A stretch of DNA of 64,000 nt from Intestinibacillus sp. Marseille-P6563. Its GTDB lineage: Bacteria; Bacillota; Clostridia; Oscillospirales; Butyricicoccaceae. The stretch is taken from contig NZ_UWOD01000001.1 of the NCBI RefSeq assembly GCF_900604335.1, positions 994,521 through 1,058,520 on the forward strand. The letters are read 5' to 3'. Both the position numbers and the translations under genes were made by a program. The notes below the pieces were generated by a model. The model ran no database searches. It saw only the letters and a list, made by a program, of their open reading frames with translations, and had not been told where the DNA came from. Shown piece by piece: positions 50,164 through 58,881 of this stretch. How positions within the stretch are numbered: position 1 is the stretch's first letter; every line of letters begins with the position of its first letter.

Positions 50164-51270
50164 ATGAAAATCAAAGCTGCTGTTACCTACGAACAAGGCG
50201 CGCCGTTCAAAATCGAAGAAGTCGAACTGGCCCCGCCGCAGAAACACGAAATTCTGGTCAAAGTGACCGCGTGCGGCGTTTGCCACACCGATGACGCGGC
50301 CCGTGCACAGGTCATTCCGGTTCCACTGCCGGCCGTTCTGGGCCATGAAGGCTGCGGCATCGTCGAAGCGGTTGGTCCCGAAGTCACTGAATTCAAGGTT
50401 GGCGATAAGGTCGGCCTGTCGTTCGGCTTCTGCGGCCATTGCCACAACTGCATGACCGCGCACCAGCACGCCTGCGAAAACTTCAACGCCATCAACTTCG
50501 GCGGCGTTCAGGCAGACGGCACCACCCGTCTGTCCACCCTGGATGGCAAGCCGCTGGCCACCTTCTTTGGCCAGTCCTCGTTTGCGACCCATGTCGTCGT
50601 CAACGAGTCGAGCGCGGTCAAGGTCGACTATGACGACATCGATCTGGCGCTGATCGGCCCCATGGGCTGCGGCATCCAGACCGGCGCCGGTGCAGTCCTC
50701 AACCGCCTGCGCCCGGAATTCGGTTCGTCCATCGCCGTTTTCGGCTGCGGCACGGTCGGCATGAGCGCCATTATGGCGGCTAAGATTGCAGGCTGCGAAA
50801 AGATCATCGCGGTCGGCGGCAACCCAAAAAGCCTGGAACTCGCCAAGGAACTGGGTGCAACCCATACCATCAACCGCAAGGAAGTCGATGACATCGTCGG
50901 CACCATCCGCAATGAAATCACCGATGGCGGCGTCAACTACGCCATCGACACCTCGGGTGTGCCCGATTTCGTCAAGAAAGCCCTGGCATCCTGCCGCTTC
51001 ATGGGCACCGCTGTTGTGCTCGGCGCGACTGGCGACGTGACCTTCAACATCCAGGTCGAACTGATGGGCGACGCCAAGAGCCTGATCGGCATTGTCGAAG
51101 GCGACTCCATCCCGAAGCTGTTCATTCCGAAGCTGCTCGACTACTACAAAAAGGGCATGTTCCCGTTTGATAAGCTCATCAAGTTCTATCCCTTCGAGCA
51201 GATCAACGAAGCCTTTGCCGAGTCCGGTGCCGGCAAGTGCATCAAGGCCGTTCTCCGTATGGACGGCTGA
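50164..51270 (+). CDS. Zinc-dependent alcohol dehydrogenase (aryl/benzyl-alcohol type)
   Basis: A protein of 368 residues. Catalytic zinc motif 'CGVCHTDDAARAQ' and 'GHEGCGIVEAVG'; structural cysteines 'CGHCHNCMTAHQHAC'; long loop 'GVQADGTTRLS'; NAD motif 'VFGCGTVGMSAIMAAK'. The pattern fits the class III/benzyl alcohol dehydrogenase branch that oxidises bulky primary or secondary alcohols. GAAAGAGGTATGTTCT precedes ATG. Last plus-strand gene of the cluster. Confidence 0.88.
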   Translation: MKIKAAVTYEQGAPFKIEEVELAPPQKHEILVKVTACGVCHTDDAARAQVIPVPLPAVLGHEGCGIVEAVGPEVTEFKVGDKVGLSFGFCGHCHNCMTAHQHACENFNAINFGGVQADGTTRLSTLDGKPLATFFGQSSFATHVVVNESSAVKVDYDDIDLALIGPMGCGIQTGAGAVLNRLRPEFGSSIAVFGCGTVGMSAIMAAKIAGCEKIIAVGGNPKSLELAKELGATHTINRKEVDDIVGTIRNEITDGGVNYAIDTSGVPDFVKKALASCRFMGTAVVLGATGDVTFNIQVELMGDAKSLIGIVEGDSIPKLFIPKLLDYYKKGMFPFDKLIKFYPFEQINEAFAESGAGKCIKAVLRMDG

Positions 51271-51343
51271 TTCCAAACTGCCGTTCCGGTTTGCTGCCGG
51301 GGTCTGGACCTCCCCTGCCGGTAAACCTGTCGGATATCCCCTG

Positions 51344-51378
51344 AAAAAAGACCTCGCCTTTTTGGCGAGGTCTTTCCC
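51344..51378. terminator. Bidirectional terminator
   Basis: AAAGACCTCGCC pairs with GGCGAGGTCTTT; T-rich on both outgoing strands. It separates the convergent dehydrogenase and permease genes. Confidence 0.9.
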
Positions 51379-51383
51379 TTTTT

Positions 51384-52556
51384 TTAAACTTCCCGTCCCC
51401 GGGTGGCAATGGCATGCACCACAAAGGGGATAAACAACGTAATGAATGCCGCATAACCCAGATACGCATAACCCTTGCTGACCACGGTCATCAGGCCGAA
51501 CTGGGCGATGGCGAAAGCCAGGAAGGTGAAAATCAGCGTAAAGATAGCATTGCGTGTCAGGTGGCCCTGCTGCCGCTTTTCCGGCGTAGGCATCCGCCGC
51601 TCTACCGCATTGACGCAGCGGGTGACGATACCCGAAATCATGTTGACCGCCGTGGAGATTGCGCCCAGAATAATGAGCAGCGAAATGATCGGGGTCAGCA
51701 CGCTGGCGCCGACGCCGTTCTGCACCAGAATGAGCATGGGCACCGATGCGGTGGCGAGTTCTGCGACAAAGGCAATGGCCAGCAGGCCGATGATGGACAG
51801 TTCCATCGCCACAAAGTTGCAGACAAACATACCGATGGCCGCGCGGTCGATCTGCTTAACGTCCGTGACCGGCTCCATGTGCTGATACATGACCGAAACT
51901 GAGGCCAGCTGGAAGAAGAAATACAGCACTGCCGACCACAGCGCCGGGCCAAACGCACCCGACTGCTGGCTCAGGACGGTCATTTCCCCGGCGCTCATGC
52001 GTCCGATGGAGTCCATGATATTGTCCCACTGGGCAATGATGTTGGGCACCAGCACGAGCAGCAGGCCAATCAGAATGAGCACGCTCAGCGTGGATGCACA
52101 CTTGCGCACGACCGTGGTACCGAACAGAGCGATGACAAAGATGAATGCCGCAACGATAACCGTACACAGCCAATACGGCAGGCCGAACAGGGTTTCAATG
52201 GTCGAGCCGCCGGTCGCAAACGCGGCCGCGGAAGCGGTGCCAATCATGATGAGATAGCAAATTTCGTACAGGTTACTCATCACATGGCGGGTCTTGCCGT
52301 AGAGACTGTCCGAAAAGCTGCGGTAGTCGTAGGTCTTGTGCTTGTAGGCATAGCGCATGCCGTACCAGAAGAACAGGGCGTACAGGCCCTGGGTCAGCAC
52401 GGGCAAAATCAGGCACCAAATGCCATAATTGATGAAATACTGATAGATCTGCGCGCCCGAGGCAAAGCCGCCGCCGAACTGGGTAGTGAAGGCGACAAAC
52501 GCGATGCCCATCGCGAGCGGCATCCGACTTTTATCCACGAGAAGTGAGTTTTTCAT
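51384..52556 (-). CDS. YkvI-like membrane transporter
   Basis: A membrane protein of 390 residues with about ten segments, opening with 'FVAFTTQFGGGFASGAQIYQYFI', the family start of YkvI-type members of the APC superfamily. No function is established for the family. Being 18 bp downstream of the FAD dehydrogenase and Etf genes on the same strand, it may import the hydroxy-acid they oxidise, which is inference. Confidence 0.75.
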   Translation of the reverse strand: MKNSLLVDKSRMPLAMGIAFVAFTTQFGGGFASGAQIYQYFINYGIWCLILPVLTQGLYALFFWYGMRYAYKHKTYDYRSFSDSLYGKTRHVMSNLYEICYLIMIGTASAAAFATGGSTIETLFGLPYWLCTVIVAAFIFVIALFGTTVVRKCASTLSVLILIGLLLVLVPNIIAQWDNIMDSIGRMSAGEMTVLSQQSGAFGPALWSAVLYFFFQLASVSVMYQHMEPVTDVKQIDRAAIGMFVCNFVAMELSIIGLLAIAFVAELATASVPMLILVQNGVGASVLTPIISLLIILGAISTAVNMISGIVTRCVNAVERRMPTPEKRQQGHLTRNAIFTLIFTFLAFAIAQFGLMTVVSKGYAYLGYAAFITLFIPFVVHAIATRGREV

Positions 52557-52574
52557 GTCTGTTCCCCCTGAGGT

Positions 52575-53996
52575 TTATCCCTTATTAAATTCGATCATCT
52601 TGCCGGGATTTAAGATCAGTTTTTCGTCAAAGGCCAGTTTGATGGCCTTATACAGCGCGATCATACGCGAGCCGACGAATTCCTCCAAGAACTCGATGCG
52701 GCCGTTGCCGATGCCGTGTTCGCCCGAAAGCTGGCCGCCCAGTTCCTTGGACAAAGCATACAGCTCGGTCAGGCAGGCATGGGTGGCACTCTTCCACTCT
52801 TCGTCGCTCATCTCCGGGCCGCGCAGCATCTCGGTATGGATGTTGCCGTCGCCACAGTGGCCGCAAGGCTCAACACGAATGCCATGCGACAGCGCAATGC
52901 GCTTGGCTGCCTTGACATATTCGGCAATGCGGGCGCGCGGCACAACGACATCGCATTCCTCCTGCGACACCGAATCGGCCTTCATACCCTCCAAAATCGC
53001 GCCGCGTACCGCCCAAACCGACGCCGCCCGCTCGGGCGTGTCCGCAATGCAGCAGTCGATGGCGCCATGGGCCAAGGCAGCTTCGGCGGCCGCTTCGACC
53101 GCGCTGTCCAGCTCCTGCCGGCTGGATGCGTCATACATAACGATGAGCACCGCCTCACCCTGCTGGACGGGCAGCATCTTATGCAGGTTGTCCTGCACGA
53201 TGTCGATCAGTTCGCGCTCCAAAAACTCGATGGCCGTGGGCACAAACGGCAGCGCCAGCACCTCGGGTACCATGTCCGCGCAGGCTTCCAGGCTGTCAAA
53301 CGGCATGACCAGCGTACACGAGCAGGTGGGCGCGGGCAGTAGCTTGAGCGTCACCTGAGTCAGCACGCACAGCGTGCCTTCCGAGCCAATAATCAGGTCT
53401 TTGACGTCGTAGCCGGTCGTATTCTTGACTACGTTCGACGAAAACTCCATGATCGAACCGTCGGGCAGCACAGCTTCGATGCAGCGCACAAAATCGCGGG
53501 TCAGTCCGTAGCGCACGGCCTTCATGCCGCCCGCATTGGTGATGACATTGCCGCCAATGGACGCTGTTTTTTCGCCCGGGTCGGGCGGATAGAACAGGCC
53601 CTCAGCCGCGGCTGCCGCCTGCACGTCGATGAGCAGCGCACCCGGCTCGACCGTGATGGTCTGGTTTTTGCGGTCAACCGGGAAAATGCGGTTCATACGC
53701 ATGACCGACAGCAAAATACCGCCGTATTTGCAGGTCGCGCCGCCCGCCAGTCCGGTGCCCGCACCGCGGCAGACGACCGGGATATTGTTCTCATAAGCAT
53801 AGGCCAGAATGGCCGAAACTTCTTCTTTGTTGATGACTTCGACGTACAATTCGGGCGGATAGACGCCGTACTCGGGCATCTCGTCGCGGTGGTATTCGGA
53901 CGCGATCTCGTCACCCACCCACACGCGCTCGGGCGCGGTCGCCGAACGGATGAAGTCAAAATCGGCTTCGGTCATCTTTTTATAGGGAAATGGCAT
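52575..53996 (-). CDS. FAD-linked 2-hydroxyacid dehydrogenase (GlcD/LctD-like)
   Basis: A protein of 473 residues. The FAD-binding PCMH domain contains 'VVCRGAGTGLAGGATC', 'PPDPGEKTASIGGNVITNAGG' and 'LTRDFVRCIEAVLPDG'. The C-terminal substrate domain ends with 'EPCGHCGDGNIHTEM' and 'GQLSGEHGIGNGRIEFL'. The family oxidises D- or L-lactate or glycolate. With EtfAB directly upstream it matches the electron-confurcating lactate dehydrogenase of acetogens, which drives NAD+ reduction by lactate with help from reduced ferredoxin. It starts 3 bp after etfA. Confidence 0.92.
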   Translation of the reverse strand: MPFPYKKMTEADFDFIRSATAPERVWVGDEIASEYHRDEMPEYGVYPPELYVEVINKEEVSAILAYAYENNIPVVCRGAGTGLAGGATCKYGGILLSVMRMNRIFPVDRKNQTITVEPGALLIDVQAAAAAEGLFYPPDPGEKTASIGGNVITNAGGMKAVRYGLTRDFVRCIEAVLPDGSIMEFSSNVVKNTTGYDVKDLIIGSEGTLCVLTQVTLKLLPAPTCSCTLVMPFDSLEACADMVPEVLALPFVPTAIEFLERELIDIVQDNLHKMLPVQQGEAVLIVMYDASSRQELDSAVEAAAEAALAHGAIDCCIADTPERAASVWAVRGAILEGMKADSVSQEECDVVVPRARIAEYVKAAKRIALSHGIRVEPCGHCGDGNIHTEMLRGPEMSDEEWKSATHACLTELYALSKELGGQLSGEHGIGNGRIEFLEEFVGSRMIALYKAIKLAFDEKLILNPGKMIEFNKG

Positions 53997-53999
53997 CGG

Positions 54000-55190
54000 T
54001 TAGTCCTCCTTCCGTCCGCGGGCCAGTTCGGTCAGGCGCGGCACCACGCGGTACAGGTCGTCCACCAGGCAATAGTGCGCAACCTTGAAAATCGGCGCCT
54101 CCGGGTCGGTGTTGATGGCCACGATGCACTCGGCGCCGGTCATGCACGAGGTAAACTGAATGGCGCCCGATACACCGCAGGTGATGATCAACTTGGGCCG
54201 CACGGTGCGGCCGGACAGGCCAATCTGATGGGCATTGTCGCCAAAGCCGTTTTCGACCATGGGACGGGTGAAGGCTAATTGACCACCCAGGGCTTGTGCC
54301 AGTTCGCGGCACATTTCGACGTCCTTCTCGCTGCGCACGCCGCGCCCCGCTACGACCAGAATGTCCTCTTCTTCCAGGCTCTTGTTCTTTTCCACGGTCG
54401 TAGAGGACAGCACCCGAATGCGCGAGGACGCCATTTCATCACTCACCGCACACCGAATGATCTCGCCTTGGGGCTTGTCCAGCCGGGGCGCACGGTCCAT
54501 AACACGGTAGCGCACGGTCGCAAACTGCGGGCGCGACCGGGTAATGGCGATCTGCGCCATGATATTGCCGCCAAAGGCCGGACGAATCTGCACCAAGTCG
54601 GTGCTGGGCTTGATGTCCAGCGTGGTGCAGTCGGCGGTCAGTCCGGTATGGAAACGGGTGGACAGCCGGGGCGCAAGCGAACGGCCCAGGGCGGTCGCAC
54701 CGATAAGCACAGAGCTGGGCTTGATGGCGGCGATGCAGTCGGCCACCGCGTCGGCATAGCAGTCGGCGCGGAAGCCGGTAAAGCCCTCGTGCTCATACAC
54801 ATATACCTTATGTACGCCGTAGTGCAGCAGCTTTTCGGCGTTTTGGGCTGTCCCCGGCCCACCGACGATGACGCAGTTGACCTGATAGCCGACCTTGGGC
54901 GCCATTTTGCGCGCCTCGCCGATCAGCTCATAGGCCACCGGATGGATGTCCCCGCGCTCCTGCTCGACATAGACCAGGAAATCGCGCCACTGGCTCTTGT
55001 CGATCTCGTTCGCGCGCTGCTCAAAGCGGATGGCCTGCTCCGGGCAATGGCGCACACACAGGCCGCACATGCGGCAGTTTTCATTGACTTCGATGCTGTC
55101 CTTGCCGATGCTCAGCGCGCCAAAGGGACAGCTCTGCACGCACTGGCCGCACAACACGCATTTCTGCGCGTCAAATTTCAAAAATTCCAC
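54000..55190 (-). CDS. etfA: Electron-transfer flavoprotein alpha subunit with N-terminal 2x[4Fe-4S] ferredoxin
   Basis: A protein of 396 residues. The first 65 residues carry two CxxCxxCxxxCP cluster motifs ('CVLCGQCVQSCP', 'CRMCGLCVRHCP'). The EtfA Rossmann domain and the C-terminal FAD-binding domain follow ('LVVAGRGVRSEKD'-like segment, 'GLSGRTVRPKLII', 'CGVSGAIQF', 'AINTDPEAPIF'). The ferredoxin extension is seen in Etf proteins of bifurcating lactate or caffeyl-CoA systems. It forms a complex with EtfB and the GlcD-type enzyme. Confidence 0.93.
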   Translation of the reverse strand: MEFLKFDAQKCVLCGQCVQSCPFGALSIGKDSIEVNENCRMCGLCVRHCPEQAIRFEQRANEIDKSQWRDFLVYVEQERGDIHPVAYELIGEARKMAPKVGYQVNCVIVGGPGTAQNAEKLLHYGVHKVYVYEHEGFTGFRADCYADAVADCIAAIKPSSVLIGATALGRSLAPRLSTRFHTGLTADCTTLDIKPSTDLVQIRPAFGGNIMAQIAITRSRPQFATVRYRVMDRAPRLDKPQGEIIRCAVSDEMASSRIRVLSSTTVEKNKSLEEEDILVVAGRGVRSEKDVEMCRELAQALGGQLAFTRPMVENGFGDNAHQIGLSGRTVRPKLIITCGVSGAIQFTSCMTGAECIVAINTDPEAPIFKVAHYCLVDDLYRVVPRLTELARGRKED

Positions 55191-55204
55191 AGATTCCGCC
55201 CTCC

Positions 55205-55993
55205 TCAGATCACTTTCTTGCCGGTCAGGATGGCAAACAGCGCGTCGGCCTTGCCTTCGGCGTCGCCGTCCAGATAGACCTGCGTTTCGGTTTCCGGGGG
55301 CGCAAACATGCGCTCGACGGCCGTGGGCGAACCGACCAGTCCATACCGGCTCAAATCGCGGTCAGGCAAATCGTCAAAGCCCAAGAACCGGACCGGACGC
55401 TCGGCGGTCGCCCGCTTCAAAAGATACGACGGTAACCGCGGTACACAGATATCCTTATCAACCGTAATCAGGCACGGATAGGGCAGCTCGGACACCTGCG
55501 ACACACTCGCAAGGTCCTGCCGCACCCGAATCGCCGTTTCATCGGCGTCCTCAATGGCGCTGACCCAGGCCGCATGCGGGATGGTCAGATGCTCGGCAAT
55601 GGCCGGGCCGACCTGGGCGGTGTCGCCGTCGGTCGTCTGCCGGCCGCAGATGATGAGGTCGGCGCCGCCCAGCACCTGGATGCCCTGCGACAGTGTATAC
55701 GAGGTGGCCAGCACATCCGACCCCGCAAACTTGCGGTCGGACAAAATGACCGCCTCATCCGCGCCCATCGTGTAGGCATCCCGCATCATGCTTTCGGCCT
55801 GCGGTGGCCCCATGGTCAATACCGTGACCGTGCCGCCCAGCTTTTCCCGCAGACGCAGCGCGGTTTCTAACGCAAACAGATCATACGGATTGGTGCGCAC
55901 ATCGCCCGTCGGGCGCTTCATCGCACCGGTTTCCGGGTCAATGTCCACCTTGGTGCTGCCCGGGACCTGTTTCATGCATACCAGAATTTTCAT
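55205..55993 (-). CDS. etfB: Electron-transfer flavoprotein beta subunit
   Basis: A protein of 262 residues beginning 'MKILVCMKQVPGSTKVDID', with 'DLFALETALRLRE', 'TMGPPQAESMMRDAYTMGADEAVIL' and 'GRQTTDGDTAQVGPAIAEHL'. These are the EtfB nucleotide-binding and signature regions and fit the bifurcating type. ATG 55993 matches the family start; an upstream in-frame ATG at 56023 would add ten residues. First gene of the etfB-etfA-dehydrogenase-permease run. Confidence 0.93.
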   Translation of the reverse strand: MKILVCMKQVPGSTKVDIDPETGAMKRPTGDVRTNPYDLFALETALRLREKLGGTVTVLTMGPPQAESMMRDAYTMGADEAVILSDRKFAGSDVLATSYTLSQGIQVLGGADLIICGRQTTDGDTAQVGPAIAEHLTIPHAAWVSAIEDADETAIRVRQDLASVSQVSELPYPCLITVDKDICVPRLPSYLLKRATAERPVRFLGFDDLPDRDLSRYGLVGSPTAVERMFAPPETETQVYLDGDAEGKADALFAILTGKKVI

Positions 55994-56138
55994 AACTTCT
56001 ACTTCCCCATTCAGCTTTTTCACTTTAGCAGTTAAAACAGCGGTTTTATTATAGCACCTTGTTTGTCACTTGTCGAGTATTTTCACGGTTTTCTTTGGCA
56101 TTTTATACAAAGCAGCTTTGGTTTTTTCAGCGAAGTTG

Positions 56139-56291
56139 TTAAGATTTCTTGATACCAGTGTCGTTTGGCTGTTGCTGCGTCTCGCGTTCCAGCTCGCGCA
56201 GTTTCTCCAAAATACGCTCGGCCTGCTGTTCGGCTTCCGATGGTTCCCGTTTGCCTTTGTTCCGTTTGGGATAATAAACGATCATTTTCAT
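56139..56291 (-). CDS. Small basic protein, unknown
   Basis: A 50-residue frame: 'MKMIVYYPKRNKGKREPSE' start, then a charged amphipathic helix 'AEQQAERILEKLRELERE' and a polar tail. GGGAGGTGG lies about 28 bases before the ATG, so an upstream in-frame GTG may be the real start. It stands alone between etfB and the aldo-keto reductase terminator. The helix and coding-like codon use suggest a real small protein of unknown role. Confidence 0.45.
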   Translation of the reverse strand: MKMIVYYPKRNKGKREPSEAEQQAERILEKLRELERETQQQPNDTGIKKS

Positions 56292-56393
56292 AAGCAGCCG
56301 CGCATGTGCGCGCTCCACCTCCCTGTTTGGAAATCCCTTCTTTACTATATCGCGCCCCTCTTGTCCCCTATGCCTGAAAAATCCCCGAAAAAC

Positions 56394-56419
56394 ATCCCCG
56401 GATCAAACGATCCGGGGAT
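56394..56419 (-). terminator. Terminator after the aldo-keto reductase
   Basis: ATCCCCGGATC pairs with GATCCGGGGAT around AAAC, with an outer weaker stem. On the minus strand it is followed by GTTTTTC. Confidence 0.8.
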
Positions 56420-56434
56420 TTGGGGTTTATCCAC

Positions 56435-57541
56435 TTATTTCATCCTATTTTCTTGAAAAAATTCCTGGATTTCGTTCATCCGGTCGACCTGTGCCACATG
56501 GAACGGACACCGGCGGTCACAGTGTCCGCAATGAACGCAAGCATCGGCTTTCTTCTCCAGCTTGTCATAATGATTGCGCGCCAGTGCATCGCCTGCTTTG
56601 GCCAAATCGTAATATTTATTGATGAGTCCTACATCCAGTCCAGCCGGACAAGGCTGGCAGTGATTGCAATATACACACAGACCTTTTGCATCCGTAGGCG
56701 TAAACGTGCCGAGCACTGCATAGTCTCTTTCTTCGGGTGAAGCCTGCAAGTATCCCAAAATGCGGCGCAAATCTTCCCGGTTGCGCACACCAGGCAATAC
56801 GGTGAGCACACCCGGTTTATCCAGCGCATACTGGATGCACTGATACTCGGTCAGCGCTGCACCAAACGGAGAGGTCTTCTCTTGCAGCAATTGTCCGCCG
56901 CTGAACGCTTTCATGACGGAAATTCCGACCCCTTCTGCCTGGCAACGGCGATATAACTCCATCCGTTCATCTGCACCGCCAACTCCGTAGTCCCCATGGT
57001 GATAATCATATCCGGGATTGATACTGAACATCAGCAGATCGATCACGCCCCAGTCCAGCACCCGGTTGGCCAGCCGCGGTGTATGCGAACTCAAACCAAT
57101 ATGCCGCACCACCCCTTCTTTTTGAAGCTGCTGGATGTATTCCAACACACCACTGTTTTCTATCTGCTCCAAATCGGATTCTTCATCGATGCAGTGCAAA
57201 AAGCCAAAATCGATATAATCGGTGCGAAGCGCCTGCAACTGCCATGCAATAGAGCGCTCGATGGTACTGCGGTCGGTTGTCCAGCCATAGGTACCGCCTT
57301 CATAATTTGCCCCAAAATGGATTTGAAAATAAACACGATCCCGGCATCCCTGCATAGCCTGTCCATAGACCGGAAACGGCGCGGCATCGGCCGAAGCCAT
57401 ATCAAAAAAGTTGATGCCCTGCTCCAGGGCCAATTCTACCGTGGCACGAATTTCCTTTTCTCCGGCCATCCCAATAGAACTGGTACCCAAACCTAGAATA
57501 CTGATCGATTCCCCGCCGTGGGGTAATGTCCGATATTCCAT
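56435..57541 (-). CDS. Aldo-keto reductase with C-terminal 4Fe-4S motifs
   Basis: A protein of 368 residues. The AKR barrel includes 'LGLGTSSIGMAG', 'FDMASADAAPFPVYGQA', 'DYIDFGFLHCIDEES', 'VVRHIGLSSHTP' and 'LTVLPGVRNREDL'. The tail has two cysteine groups, 'CVYCNHCQPCPAGLD' and 'CVHCGHCDRRCP', typical of the ferredoxin-like AKR subgroup of anaerobes. The usual catalytic Tyr/Lys residues are hard to place by eye, so redox chemistry is inferred. Single gene with its own terminator; substrate unknown. Confidence 0.85.
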   Translation of the reverse strand: MEYRTLPHGGESISILGLGTSSIGMAGEKEIRATVELALEQGINFFDMASADAAPFPVYGQAMQGCRDRVYFQIHFGANYEGGTYGWTTDRSTIERSIAWQLQALRTDYIDFGFLHCIDEESDLEQIENSGVLEYIQQLQKEGVVRHIGLSSHTPRLANRVLDWGVIDLLMFSINPGYDYHHGDYGVGGADERMELYRRCQAEGVGISVMKAFSGGQLLQEKTSPFGAALTEYQCIQYALDKPGVLTVLPGVRNREDLRRILGYLQASPEERDYAVLGTFTPTDAKGLCVYCNHCQPCPAGLDVGLINKYYDLAKAGDALARNHYDKLEKKADACVHCGHCDRRCPFHVAQVDRMNEIQEFFQENRMK

Positions 57542-57731
57542 ATCCGTTGACTCCCTTCCTCGCTTCTCTGATACTGGTTGCTCCTCTTATTGTACGGGTC
57601 CTATGGGCAAATGTAAAATACCTTTGCGGCATGGTCTATCATACATATTTTGCATGCCTTTTGGGGCCGTACCTGGACTTTCATCGACAAGTCTTGAATC
57701 CATACCAGATAGCAAGGAAGGAGGTTCGGTC

Positions 57732-58763
57732 TTACAACAGCCCCATCATATGCTGCATAATCAGGCTTGCAGCCGTGATGCCGACCCAGCAGCATACCCC
57801 CATAAAGATGGGCTTTCCGCCTGTTTTGACCAGCTTGATGAGATCGGTATTCAGGCCAATGGCAGCCATGGCCAAAATGATGAAGAATTTGGACAGTTCC
57901 TTAAATGGCTGGAAGAACTCGGCCGAAACACCTGCCATCGTGGAAACGGTCGTAATGATAGACGCCAGCACAAAGAACAAAATGAAGAAGGGAAAAATCT
58001 TTTTCAGGTCAAACGAACCATTGGATGTATTGCCGCCGCGCTTGACCTTCCAGGTCCGCCAAAATGCGAGTGCCAGTGTAATCGGAATGATCGCCAGTGT
58101 GCGGGTCAGCTTGACAATGGTGGCATATCCCAGCACAGCGCCGTTGGTACCGTGTAACGTATCCCATGTGGACGCCGCCGCCGTTACCGAAGAGGTATCA
58201 TTGATCGCCGTTCCGGCAAACAGCCCAAAGCCTTCGTTGCTCATCCCCAGCAGTCCGCCCAGCGTGGGAAATAGCAGCGCCGCCAGAATATTGAACAAAA
58301 AGATGACCGAAATGGATTGTACGATCTCCTCGTCATCCGCTCCGATGACCGGTGCTGTCGCTGCAATGGCCGAGCCGCCGCAGATCGAAGAGCCTACACC
58401 CACCAGCACCGAGATATTGTCCGGGATTGACAGGCGCTTGTGCAGAACAAACGCAATCACCAGCGACATGGTGATCGTTGTGCAAATGATGGGCAACGAT
58501 TTGGCGCCTACCTTTGCAATTTCAGACAGGTTCAGACCAAATCCCAACAAAATCACCGCATATTGCAGAATCTTTTTGGAAGTAAAGGCGATGCCCGGCT
58601 GATACCGGACGCGGCTGCGCAAACACATCGACACGACCATGCCTGCCAAAATGGCAAACACCGGTCCGCCGATTACCGGGAACATCCGGCCCAACCACCA
58701 GCACGGAATGGACAACACCAGGCAGAGCAGCAAACCCGGTCCAATCTTTTTTACAAAATCCAT
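57732..58763 (-). CDS. YeiH-family (UPF0324) putative sulfate/sulfite exporter
   Basis: A membrane protein of 343 residues with about ten segments. Family regions: '[15 protein letters not shown]', '[18 protein letters not shown]', '[20 protein letters not shown]' and '[15 protein letters not shown]'. YeiH-type proteins are linked to sulphur compound export and are often beside a LysR regulator of the YeiE/CysB type, as here. ATG 58763 has AGAGAGATG spaced before it; 58769 is possible. About 190 bp with no gene lie between it and the aldo-keto reductase. Confidence 0.88.
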   Translation of the reverse strand: MDFVKKIGPGLLLCLVLSIPCWWLGRMFPVIGGPVFAILAGMVVSMCLRSRVRYQPGIAFTSKKILQYAVILLGFGLNLSEIAKVGAKSLPIICTTITMSLVIAFVLHKRLSIPDNISVLVGVGSSICGGSAIAATAPVIGADDEEIVQSISVIFLFNILAALLFPTLGGLLGMSNEGFGLFAGTAINDTSSVTAAASTWDTLHGTNGAVLGYATIVKLTRTLAIIPITLALAFWRTWKVKRGGNTSNGSFDLKKIFPFFILFFVLASIITTVSTMAGVSAEFFQPFKELSKFFIILAMAAIGLNTDLIKLVKTGGKPIFMGVCCWVGITAASLIMQHMMGLL

Positions 58764-58881
58764 GTTCATCTCTCTTTTCTATGTATTTTGTTTTCCTGCT
58801 CTTGATTATATCCCAAGTCAGCGATAAAATAAAATGAAGATTTCTTATGTTACCATAAATCTACTGAATAGGTGATCGATG

